In this document: one piece after another, positions 18,392 through 26,486 of the stretch | Layout of the letters: each line of letters opens with the position of its first letter | Position numbering within the stretch: the stretch's first letter is position 1 | From: a virus | Reading direction: 5' to 3' (one strand) | IMG/VR virus record: IMGVR_UViG_3300032213_001381 | Location: 1-64,000 of that record | DNA: 64,000 nucleotides | Made by a program: the position numbers and the translations under genes | The notes under the pieces: generated by a model | Databases searched by the model: none | The model's input: only the letters and a program-made list of their open reading frames with translations | Told to the model about the DNA's origin: nothing

Positions 18392-20050
18392 TTATCTTAA
18401 TTTGAAAATGTTCTTGTTTTTACTATTAATAGATTCAAATAGTTTATTTTCTGGTATAATCTTATCTTTTATAAATTTTATTTGGTTTTTATTTATACCA
18501 ATAAAGATTACATCATTAATTCTATTATTGACTTGTATTATATTTTTAAGTGTTAAAAATATGCTCTTGATCATTTTACCAATCGCATCGTCAATTTTTG
18601 GAGATAAATAATTTGAAATTAATTGATTTAATTCGGTTACATTTTTACCACCGGATAATGTAGAATTTTTAGAAAACTCTATTGCTAAAGTATTGATTAG
18701 TTTACGTTTAAATAACATTCCCAATTTATTTACTTCAATCAATTTAATCTCAGTAAACAATTTAGGTTCTTCCGATTTTAATGCATTAGAATTTAAAGAA
18801 AATTCAAATCTAATTCTATTTTTCATATTACATTTGATTTTATATGATGTAATATTATCATTATCAATTTTAAATGCCATTAATGTTTTTGAATCATTTG
18901 GTAATCTAGTATTAGAATTATCATTTAACTTTGAATTTAATATTTTTTCAGGATAAATTATAGTTAAACCTCTTAAAAATTCGTCCGTAATATATTCATC
19001 CAATTTGGCTTTTAATTCGTTTGTTAAACCATCTGCAGCGGAACCAGATACAGGTTCTGCGGTTGGAGTAGTTGTACCTACAACTTTTTGATCTATATAA
19101 TCAACAATATATTTAAATCTTTCTCCTTGTCTTTTCATCCAGTTAAGAACATTTTCTGGATTATAATTTGACATGTCTGGATTTGGTTGTATCTTAAAAT
19201 ACCAACTCAAATCTTTGAGAAAATCCAAGTATAATTCAGATTGTTCAGAATTTAATGCTTCCTTAATTATTCTTTCAGGAATTACAGATCTTCTTGCAGG
19301 ATTAATTATTAAAGTTGCACTATAAGAAGTACCCGCATCTTTATTTGCCACAGTAGAAATTGAATCAGAATATAATGTTTTATAACTTACTGAATTATTT
19401 ATTGATGCAGATATAGTTGAATAAGCATTCAAAAATTCAGGTTTAATCCAATATTCTAAAAATTGACCTCTTGATTCAGTTCCAATATATTTTTTATCTA
19501 TTACATTATTATTTACTAAACCTGAAACATCAAGATTACCTTTAAAAGTAGAACTAGTAACAAATAAAATAGGAGATATTTTATATGCAGCTGTATAACC
19601 ACTATTAATTGTTATATTATCCGATTTTGGTTGTTGAAAAATTTTTACTAAATCTGTATTTAAATTTTTAGGAGTAGTAATATATTCTCTAGATTCGGCA
19701 GATCCAACAACAGACGATGTTGTTGCAGATGAACCACTAGGTGATGTGGAACCAGTAACTGATGTTGTTGCTGATGAACTAGTAGGCGTTGTTGTTGGTG
19801 TAACTGAGGATGTTGTAGAACTAGGTGTTACAACTGAACCTGATGGTGTAGTTAATGTTGGTGATGTAACTGCTGATGGTGTGATTTTTTCAAATTTGTC
19901 TTTGAATCTTAAAAATAATGTTTCTACTCCTTTATCTTTACTATCAGTTGTTACATTTCCGGCGCCCAATACATTTTTAATTCCTTGACCAAATCTTGAT
20001 AGATTTGCTCTAAACATATCTGATGTTGCTTCATTAACTTTATGATTCAT
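18392..20050 (-). CDS. Unrecognised head-block protein with Ser/Thr linker
   Basis: A 552-residue protein from the ATG at 20050 (MNHKVNEATSDMF), which leaves a 1-nt gap after the protease gene; an upstream GTG at 20065 would overlap it. After a short helical start comes a low-complexity Ser/Thr/Pro linker at about residues 60-120, then a larger domain with beta strands (GYTAAYKISPILFVTSSTF), a conserved-looking NPARRSVIPERIIKEAL segment and a helical C-terminus (ISNYLSPKIDDAIGKMIKSIF). I do not recognise the family. The context is protease, scaffold and capsid genes, so a virion or assembly role is likely. The N-terminal KVNE|AT could be a protease site. Confidence 0.65.
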   Translation of the reverse strand: MNHKVNEATSDMFRANLSRFGQGIKNVLGAGNVTTDSKDKGVETLFLRFKDKFEKITPSAVTSPTLTTPSGSVVTPSSTTSSVTPTTTPTSSSATTSVTGSTSPSGSSATTSSVVGSAESREYITTPKNLNTDLVKIFQQPKSDNITINSGYTAAYKISPILFVTSSTFKGNLDVSGLVNNNVIDKKYIGTESRGQFLEYWIKPEFLNAYSTISASINNSVSYKTLYSDSISTVANKDAGTSYSATLIINPARRSVIPERIIKEALNSEQSELYLDFLKDLSWYFKIQPNPDMSNYNPENVLNWMKRQGERFKYIVDYIDQKVVGTTTPTAEPVSGSAADGLTNELKAKLDEYITDEFLRGLTIIYPEKILNSKLNDNSNTRLPNDSKTLMAFKIDNDNITSYKIKCNMKNRIRFEFSLNSNALKSEEPKLFTEIKLIEVNKLGMLFKRKLINTLAIEFSKNSTLSGGKNVTELNQLISNYLSPKIDDAIGKMIKSIFLTLKNIIQVNNRINDVIFIGINKNQIKFIKDKIIPENKLFESINSKNKNIFKLR

Positions 20051-20051
20051 A

Positions 20052-20669
20052 TCATTTAATTTCACCTAATATATCACGAATTAAATCTTCTACTTTTTCC
20101 CATTTGTTTGTTAACGGATTTTTTACAACTCCTTCTTGTAAAGATTGTTCTCCAGATGGAAACATAAATGCACCTTTAGTAGATGGATTGCTAACAAAGT
20201 CAAATGCAATTAATTCAAAATCGTCTTGAACTTCATCAGTACCTTCATGTACATTCTTTTTAACACTACCCATTCCTCTGGAACTAATACCCAACTTAAT
20301 ACCACAATTGAGCAATTCTTTTAAAATATTACCGCTTGGTGTAGTTAAAATTTCCACTTCACCCATCAAATCATTACCATTCCAATACATTCTTTTTACA
20401 TTATGACTAACATTCTTTAAATTAACAACGCTACTATCTGGATGATCTAATTCACCAAGTGCTCTTCTTTCTCTGATGAAATTTTCATCATATTTTTGAG
20501 CTTCTCTTTCTAAAATTTCTTTACCGTAAACTCTACCATTTTGATTTTTAGCTTCGGCTCTTTGTAGAACACCTTGTACAACCAATGGCCCACCTTTGGA
20601 CATTGCTTCTTTAAGTACAGATTTATCTACATCAAATGTTATACAATCTACTAATAGTTTTTTATTCAT
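20052..20669 (-). CDS. 21: Prohead maturation serine protease, gp21-like
   Basis: A 205-residue protease of the T4 gp21 (S77) type that digests the scaffold and trims capsid proteins during maturation. Visible active-site segments are GELDHP with His76 and GISSRGMGS with Ser130; the N-terminal part has GVLQRAEAKNQNGRVYGKE, typical of these phage proteases. The C-terminal FDFVSNPSTKGAFMF closes the fold. An AAAGGAG Shine-Dalgarno sequence lies about 10 nt before the ATG. It is the third gene of a unit that starts with the 288-residue conserved gene. Its likely substrates in this window are gp22, gp23 and the proteins with MIKLT-type N-termini. Confidence 0.93.
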   Translation of the reverse strand: MNKKLLVDCITFDVDKSVLKEAMSKGGPLVVQGVLQRAEAKNQNGRVYGKEILEREAQKYDENFIRERRALGELDHPDSSVVNLKNVSHNVKRMYWNGNDLMGEVEILTTPSGNILKELLNCGIKLGISSRGMGSVKKNVHEGTDEVQDDFELIAFDFVSNPSTKGAFMFPSGEQSLQEGVVKNPLTNKWEKVEDLIRDILGEIK

Positions 20670-20674
20670 ATATG

Positions 20675-21343
20675 TTATACTCCTTTTGTTGCAGTGTTTG
20701 TTGGTACAACAGGAGCAACTGGTGTTGCTGGAGCTTGTTGTTGTTTCTTCTTTGCAGAAGGCGTAACAACTGCATTACCTAAAATTTTGATTTGATATGG
20801 TGGTTTGACAAAGTATTCACTTTCCTTTTGTTTACCTTGTTCTCTACCTTTGATTATTATTACATATTTTTCATAATAAAAATCAATACTTACACCAGAA
20901 ACATTTACTATATAATCTTTTTCTGGTTGACCATATCCTTTTGATGCTCTTAATTGAACTTGTTTATTTCCAATTTTGCTCAATATTTTGTTTTGAAAAT
21001 TTCCCTTATTTTGTAGAGTGGATTGTGATACTCTACTTTCAAAATCTGTCAAATCAAACTTAGCATCATATACATTTGGATCTTGTTGTCCTTGTCCTTG
21101 ATTACCTTGTTGTGAAGGTTGTTCAGTAGGATCAGCGGCTTCATTAACTGGTTTTGCTAGAGTATATCCTAGAACAGTACCTAAATCTGCTCTACCTTTC
21201 TTACTTTTAGAAACCCAATTTGGAACAGAAATAGCACCAACTGCACCAGTTGTAGTGATTTCATCCATTACTTGTTTAATTAATTCTTTGATTTTTTGTT
21301 TCAAAGATTCATCTGACTTAATAATTTCTTTTGTTTCGTTCAT
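20675..21343 (-). CDS. Conserved head-block protein, unknown function
   Basis: A 222-residue protein with a helical, charged N-terminus (IKELIKQVMDEITTTGAVG), the TTGAVGA segment being common near the ends of aquatic phage head proteins. A Gln-rich linker (residues 74-90) leads to a beta-rich domain with VNVSGVSIDFYYEKYVIIIKGRE and a low-complexity Gln/Pro/Thr tail. It starts 1 nt after the upstream stop and ends 5 nt before the protease gene, so the three are one operon. A role in the prohead core is plausible from position, but no family is recognised. Confidence 0.65.
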   Translation of the reverse strand: MNETKEIIKSDESLKQKIKELIKQVMDEITTTGAVGAISVPNWVSKSKKGRADLGTVLGYTLAKPVNEAADPTEQPSQQGNQGQGQQDPNVYDAKFDLTDFESRVSQSTLQNKGNFQNKILSKIGNKQVQLRASKGYGQPEKDYIVNVSGVSIDFYYEKYVIIIKGREQGKQKESEYFVKPPYQIKILGNAVVTPSAKKKQQQAPATPVAPVVPTNTATKGV

Positions 21344-21344
21344 A

Positions 21345-22211
21345 TTAAAGTTGATTCTTGATTTCTTTTATCAATTCATATGATAACAATAGAACCATTA
21401 CTTGATTGTCTTTAACGAGATTAAATTTTTTAACATTATCAAGTTGTTTTACAGTTTCATTAATCTTGATCTTAATGACATCATCTGAAATTTTATTGGT
21501 TAATTCAGTCAATTGTTTCTTAACATTAGAAACTTCATTGTCAATTAATGTTTTCAATGAATTTGTATTGCTTATACTATTGATATATTCTTTCAATAAA
21601 TTCTTTTGATTTGAATCTAAATCTTTATACTTTTCATTTAAAGATTCTACCAATATCTTATAACTCAAAAGACGAACTTCTTCATTTTGTTGTTTATAAA
21701 CATTAATCATTTCGTCTTCAGTTTCTTTAGTAACTTTTTTAATGCCACATAAATTTTCAACAATACAAGTTCTGGATGTAACAATTTCTTTTACATCAAA
21801 CTTTGAGTTTTTATCACTATGATTTTCAAAAATTTTATATATTGAAGCTAAGACTTTATAATTTTTAATACTAGACTTAAATAAGTCATTAATTGGATAA
21901 ACATCTTTGATTTCTTTGATTAAATTATATTTTTCAGATGTTAATGACTTTTGATTTAATTTGTCTCTTTGTTTTAATACTATTTCAATATACTTTTCAG
22001 CTTGCGTTTCGTCTTTTGCAACTTCGTTGACTAAAAAGTTATACAATTGTAACTCTTTGCCTAATTCTTTATTTTCAGAAAAGTATTTGAATAGAATATT
22101 CTTGGCAAAAGATTCGTCTTTTCCAGACAAAATATCTGATGTCACTTGTCGAGTGAGCAATTCAAACAATATTCCTGTGTTTCTAAACTTTGAATGCTTA
22201 GCTTTGTGCAT
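21345..22211 (-). CDS. Conserved helical protein of T4-like head cluster
   Basis: A 288-residue, almost wholly helical protein. The start, KHSKFRNTGILFELLTRQVTSD (residues 5-26), is a strongly conserved signature that I recognise from proteins encoded next to the portal in aquatic T4-like phages, where the function is unknown. Long Lys/Glu-rich helices follow, including a probable coiled coil near LTELTNKISDDVIKIKINE. It is the first gene of the unit that also has the 222-residue gene, the protease and the 552-residue gene. A TATTTATA box lies 21 nt upstream. A scaffold or portal-assembly role is a guess based on location. Confidence 0.7.
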   Translation of the reverse strand: MHKAKHSKFRNTGILFELLTRQVTSDILSGKDESFAKNILFKYFSENKELGKELQLYNFLVNEVAKDETQAEKYIEIVLKQRDKLNQKSLTSEKYNLIKEIKDVYPINDLFKSSIKNYKVLASIYKIFENHSDKNSKFDVKEIVTSRTCIVENLCGIKKVTKETEDEMINVYKQQNEEVRLLSYKILVESLNEKYKDLDSNQKNLLKEYINSISNTNSLKTLIDNEVSNVKKQLTELTNKISDDVIKIKINETVKQLDNVKKFNLVKDNQVMVLLLSYELIKEIKNQL

Positions 22212-22232
22212 ATAATTTAATCTTCGTTATTT

Positions 22233-22240
22233 TATAAATA
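22233..22240 (-). promoter_or_regulatory. TATTTATA box before protease operon
   Basis: Coding-strand TATTTATA 21 nt before the ATG of the 288-residue gene, the first gene of the protease operon. Confidence 0.4.
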
Positions 22241-22287
22241 TAGTAAATTTATAGTAAAAATCATTTTTAATATACTATTTACATGGA

Positions 22288-24213
22288 TTATTCAATAATA
22301 TTTTTTTCGTCTAACATTGATAGACTTTTTGTTTCATTTAAAAGTTCACTTTTGATTTGAGAAGTAGTTTTTAAGAAGTCATTTAAACCCTCTAAACTCA
22401 ATGGAGATTTGGTTTTTGAACCTTGTCTAATTGGATCTGTTTGTGACTGTGATACATTTTCTTTGCTTCCTAATGGATCATATCCAAAGGTAATATCTTT
22501 TCTCTTTTTATGTGATCCTTTTTGTGAAGGTCTTTTGTATGTTCTAAGAGATTTTTCAGTTAATGCAGGAGTTTCACTGCCACCGGCCTCTGCTCCACCT
22601 GGTTCACTTCCACCTTCTGGTGCAGCACCACCTTCACCTCCACCAGTTTCTGCTCCTGGTTCGCCTCCACCTGATTCAGGTTCGCCTCCACCACTAGATC
22701 CACCTTCTTCTGGTTTGATTTTATTGAATGGTTTGGCTGGATCAATACCTTCATCTTCAATTTGTTTAAATCTATAAGATTGTTTTGCATCTTCTACCAA
22801 GTCATTCTTTTGAATATCAACATCTTCTTCAGAAATCTTAAATACATTTTCATATATCCACTTCTTACTAAATAATTTGGTTTCCATCATGTCTTTGGAA
22901 AGATTGACTTTATCTTGCCAAATAGCAATCTTTTCTTTTTCAAAAATTACTGAAGGATTTGTTAATTCTAATGTAAAATCAACTAATGATGCATCTTTAT
23001 ATCCTTGCGCATACAAATGTACCATTGCAATTTTGTTCAATTCACTAATCAAAATTCTTTGTACTCTGTTTACTGTTTTAGCAAATCTTACATCTTCACT
23101 TGCAAGTGTTGCTTTACCACTCAAATCTTCTTCATAACCCAAAAATGCCTTTGGAATCTTTAATGCAGCTAACATCTTGTTACGAAGATATTCAATATCA
23201 TCAATACCATTGAATTCCATACCACTCAATGGTTCAATACTAGTACCACTATCACTACCACGAACTGGCAAATAAAAGTCTTCTACCATGTTCTGTAGAT
23301 TAAAACGAAGATTATAATCACCAGTTTTTTCATCAATATATGGGACTTTTTTCATCTTGTCCATCAATCTTTGCATATATTGATCCACTTCAGAAGGCGG
23401 AATATTACCAACGTCAACTTTAAAAATTCTCTTTTCGGGAGCACGCATTACACGATGAATTAACATTGCATCTTCCATCAATGATAATTGTTTCCAAACT
23501 CTTCTACCACCTTCAATGATGCTCTTACCATAAGGAATAAAATTACTATCACTCAACATTCTAAAATGTGCAACTTGATAGTTTTCCAATTCTTCTAATC
23601 TGCCACCTTCTGGTAAATTGATTTGGAATTTAACATAGTTTTTGTTTGTTAAATCACTATTTTCTACACGGGTAACATTGTATGCACTAATAGGTTCTAC
23701 CATGTATACACCATATTCTGGACTAATATACATTTTCAAATAGAAATCGCCGTACTTTACAAGATTTCTAGTCCAACTCCACATATTAAATTCAATATTA
23801 AGAATATCATAGAACAAATTATAAAGAATTTGTTTAATGTTATCATTACTTGAATGAATTATAAGAATTTCACCCAATTCATTTTTAGTTACACTTTCAT
23901 CAGCGTAAATATCCAATGCAGATGAAATGATTGGGTCCATATCCATCGTATCATAATCACGAAATAGTTCAATACGAGCAGCTTGATAACTTAAAGTAAA
24001 ATCTCTGCTATATTGATTATATGAAGATGTTCTAATTCTATTAAAACGATCTCTAAGTGTATTGCGGTCTGTAGCATACATTACTTCATCTGTATCTACT
24101 ACCTTTAACTTTTTACCACCAATATTACGGATTACCGCATCAGTAGAGAAAAGTCTCTTTAATTTTGAATATAAAGATCTTTGTTTTAATATTTGAAATT
24201 CTTCGTTTGCCAT
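22288..24213 (-). CDS. 20: Portal protein, gp20-like
   Basis: A 641-residue portal protein that forms the head vertex channel for DNA packaging. T4-family segments include DYDTMDMDPIISSALDIYADES (residues 85-106), WSWTRNLVKYGDFYLKMY, the RVMRAPEKRIFKVDVGNIPP region and IPKAFLGYEEDLSGKATLASED. T4 gp20 is 524 residues; the excess is mostly C-terminal: a Gly/Glu-rich low-complexity stretch (about 495-545) followed by a basic and then helical tail ending LSMLDEKNIIE. A TATTTATA box lies 11 nt before the ATG. It directly follows the large terminase gene by 21 nt, keeping the gp17-gp20 neighbourhood although sheath and tube genes do not lie between as in T4. Confidence 0.95.
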   Translation of the reverse strand: MANEEFQILKQRSLYSKLKRLFSTDAVIRNIGGKKLKVVDTDEVMYATDRNTLRDRFNRIRTSSYNQYSRDFTLSYQAARIELFRDYDTMDMDPIISSALDIYADESVTKNELGEILIIHSSNDNIKQILYNLFYDILNIEFNMWSWTRNLVKYGDFYLKMYISPEYGVYMVEPISAYNVTRVENSDLTNKNYVKFQINLPEGGRLEELENYQVAHFRMLSDSNFIPYGKSIIEGGRRVWKQLSLMEDAMLIHRVMRAPEKRIFKVDVGNIPPSEVDQYMQRLMDKMKKVPYIDEKTGDYNLRFNLQNMVEDFYLPVRGSDSGTSIEPLSGMEFNGIDDIEYLRNKMLAALKIPKAFLGYEEDLSGKATLASEDVRFAKTVNRVQRILISELNKIAMVHLYAQGYKDASLVDFTLELTNPSVIFEKEKIAIWQDKVNLSKDMMETKLFSKKWIYENVFKISEEDVDIQKNDLVEDAKQSYRFKQIEDEGIDPAKPFNKIKPEEGGSSGGGEPESGGGEPGAETGGGEGGAAPEGGSEPGGAEAGGSETPALTEKSLRTYKRPSQKGSHKKRKDITFGYDPLGSKENVSQSQTDPIRQGSKTKSPLSLEGLNDFLKTTSQIKSELLNETKSLSMLDEKNIIE

Positions 24214-24224
24214 AGTTTTATATA

Positions 24225-24232
24225 TATAAATA
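24225..24232 (-). promoter_or_regulatory. TATTTATA box before portal gene
   Basis: Coding-strand TATTTATA ends 11 nt before the portal ATG, in the 21-nt gap after the terminase stop. Confidence 0.45.
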
Positions 24233-24234
24233 TG

Positions 24235-25830
24235 TTACAATAACCAAGTTAGGTTTTCTTTTTTATCTGTAGTTTTTCCAACTGACATTTGCCATGCTTC
24301 TTTACTATTAATTGATTGTGCTTTATAAATGTTTTGAGAACCACCAATTCTTGTAATACCACCCAACATTGATCTATTTAAATCCATACTTTGTTGTCTT
24401 AACTTTAATGCTGTATCTCTTACCCATAATCCGATGCTCATTGCCATTACCAAGTCATCATTATAACCTTTCATTGCAGCTACTTTATTACCGTCCCAAA
24501 TAAACACGGACAATTCATCCAAAAATCTAAGCGATCTTACTTCTACTGATCTTTCTCTAAAATAAGTTTCTAACTTTGAAATTAATAATGGTCTAGTTTT
24601 TTGACTATTAGTAAAGCCAGGAATCATCTTCTTTTCATCTCTATTAACTTTATTCGTCAATTGTCTTTCTACGTCTACATATTGTAGATCTGCACTACTA
24701 TAGAACGTATTTGGATATTGTCTATCTATTATTTGTTGTAAAACTGCCCAACCAATATTCGCATTTTCTACAATTAATAAAGCATTATTATAATCTGTTG
24801 CAACACTTACCAACATGTTACCATAATCTTTAGTACCAATTTGTCCTTTATATTCGGCAACTTGTGTCAATGACTCTACATCAATAACTTGAAATGCACT
24901 ATAATCCGCACCATCACCTCTAGCAACGTCAGCACTAACTATATAATTTCTACTATAATCTGGATATTCCCATATCCAATAACCATGATCCAATCCTCTC
25001 ATTTCAATTGGATCTTTTACCTTGCTTTGTTTATAAAAATCAATTGTGGCAACATCAACAATTCCATTACCAGTAGTTGCAAAGTCACAATCACATTCTT
25101 GTGCTGCACCTTTTACACCTGATAGTTCGGTTTGTTTATCTCTCCAAGCTTGATCTCTTTCAGGATGTAAATGCCATGGAAGTCTAATTGTATTAAATTT
25201 ATTTTCCTTGGCTTCTGCCTTTACCCAAGTTTGATGAAAGAAATTACCAACACCATTTGGTGTACTTAACATGATTGCTCTACCACCAGTACTTAATGTA
25301 TATTGAGCCGATAACCAAATTTCTTCAATGTTATCAATGAATGCAGCTTCGTCAATAATCAACAATGACAATGCAGAAGAACGACCTGATGTACCGGCAG
25401 ATGAAACAGCTTTAATTTGTGAACCATTTGTCAATCTTAAACTTAATCTGTTGTCTTCTTGTTCTTTTACTTTTAACCAAGAAGGAAGATTGTCATTCGC
25501 AAATCTTACACGGGTTACAATTTCTTTAGATGTTTCTTGATTAATACTAATACAAAGAACATTTTTATCTTTGTGAAATACCATTAACCACAAACTATAT
25601 GCTGCGGTTAATGTACTAATACCCATTTGTCTAGACTTTAATATGATATTAAAATCATGTTCAACCAAGTCTGTTAAAGCTTCTTCTTGAAATGGATATA
25701 AATCAAAGTTTACAGTTCCACGAATAGGATGTTGAATCTTAACATACTTTTTCATGAAGTAAATTGGATCTACAAGACATTTCTTATATTCCTCTTTAAT
25801 TACTTCTTTAAGTGTTTTTGGTGTACTCAT
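24235..25830 (-). CDS. 17: Terminase large subunit, gp17-like
   Basis: A 531-residue DNA-packaging motor. The N-terminal ATPase has the Walker-A-like LKSRQMGIST (residues 64-73), Walker B LLIIDEAAF with Asp160-Glu161, and the LSTPNG coupling motif at 188-193. The C-terminal RNase H-type nuclease shows IVSADVARGDGADYSAF (Asp301), IVENANIG (Glu355) and GYNDDLVMA (Asp459), the catalytic acidic triad. Length is slightly below T4 gp17 (610). It overlaps the upstream zinc-finger gene by 4 nt (ATGA), implying coupled translation. Packaging by headful mechanism is expected from the family. Confidence 0.96.
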   Translation of the reverse strand: MSTPKTLKEVIKEEYKKCLVDPIYFMKKYVKIQHPIRGTVNFDLYPFQEEALTDLVEHDFNIILKSRQMGISTLTAAYSLWLMVFHKDKNVLCISINQETSKEIVTRVRFANDNLPSWLKVKEQEDNRLSLRLTNGSQIKAVSSAGTSGRSSALSLLIIDEAAFIDNIEEIWLSAQYTLSTGGRAIMLSTPNGVGNFFHQTWVKAEAKENKFNTIRLPWHLHPERDQAWRDKQTELSGVKGAAQECDCDFATTGNGIVDVATIDFYKQSKVKDPIEMRGLDHGYWIWEYPDYSRNYIVSADVARGDGADYSAFQVIDVESLTQVAEYKGQIGTKDYGNMLVSVATDYNNALLIVENANIGWAVLQQIIDRQYPNTFYSSADLQYVDVERQLTNKVNRDEKKMIPGFTNSQKTRPLLISKLETYFRERSVEVRSLRFLDELSVFIWDGNKVAAMKGYNDDLVMAMSIGLWVRDTALKLRQQSMDLNRSMLGGITRIGGSQNIYKAQSINSKEAWQMSVGKTTDKKENLTWLL

Positions 25831-26486
25831 TGATTTAATTTATCCAAAACCATTTGTCTGGCTTTAGTTTCAATTTCAGAATTATAATTTAATTTGGCCA
25901 ATTCTTCATTTGCCTTTGAAATATTTTCGTCAACATTTTTCAAATCTTCTTTTAGATCAGACAATACTTTTTGTATTTGATTTGTATTATCAGTCCAGAA
26001 TTCTTGACTTCCATCTTCATTAAAAAATTGTAACTTTTCTTCTGGATTTTTTTCTAAATATTCAATACTATCAGTAATATTTTTCTTAAAATCTTTCATT
26101 TCAGAAAGCATACTATTATAGATTTTATATCGTTCATAATCTGCATATACACCCAATGATTTCAATTTGCTATCAAATGAAATGCTACAATCATAACACT
26201 TGCCTGTTTTGGGATAAAATCTATCATCTAAATAATTGCCAAATTTCATATCTGCATTACAGATACTACATCTTTGATCAATTTTTATTTGTCCTAGTTT
26301 GGATACTTTTCTTTTGGTACCATTTTTCCAAACCCATTTATTTCCTTGACCGTCTTCCCATTCTTCACCTTCTTTTCTTTTACTGTTATTCAAGTTAGGA
26401 TCATAACCAACTTGAATAAATGGACGGTTTCCGTCAACATAATCTTTAACTATGTCAAGATTGCTTTTTCCTGTTGCTCTTTTCAT
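25827..26486 (-). CDS. Zinc-finger, coiled-coil protein upstream of terminase
   Basis: A 219-residue protein with a four-cysteine zinc finger, CSIC (Cys73, Cys76) and CYDC (Cys97, Cys100), after a Trp/Lys-rich basic segment (KWVWKNGTKRKVSK). The C-terminal half is helical, with likely coiled coils (SDLKEDLKNVDENISKANEEL). It overlaps both neighbours by 4 nt: the giant ligase-like gene upstream and the large terminase downstream. No small terminase (gp16) is recognisable elsewhere in the window, so this could be a DNA-binding packaging partner, but it does not look like T4 gp16 and the idea rests on position and the coiled coil only. Confidence 0.65.
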   Translation of the reverse strand: MKRATGKSNLDIVKDYVDGNRPFIQVGYDPNLNNSKRKEGEEWEDGQGNKWVWKNGTKRKVSKLGQIKIDQRCSICNADMKFGNYLDDRFYPKTGKCYDCSISFDSKLKSLGVYADYERYKIYNSMLSEMKDFKKNITDSIEYLEKNPEEKLQFFNEDGSQEFWTDNTNQIQKVLSDLKEDLKNVDENISKANEELAKLNYNSEIETKARQMVLDKLNQ

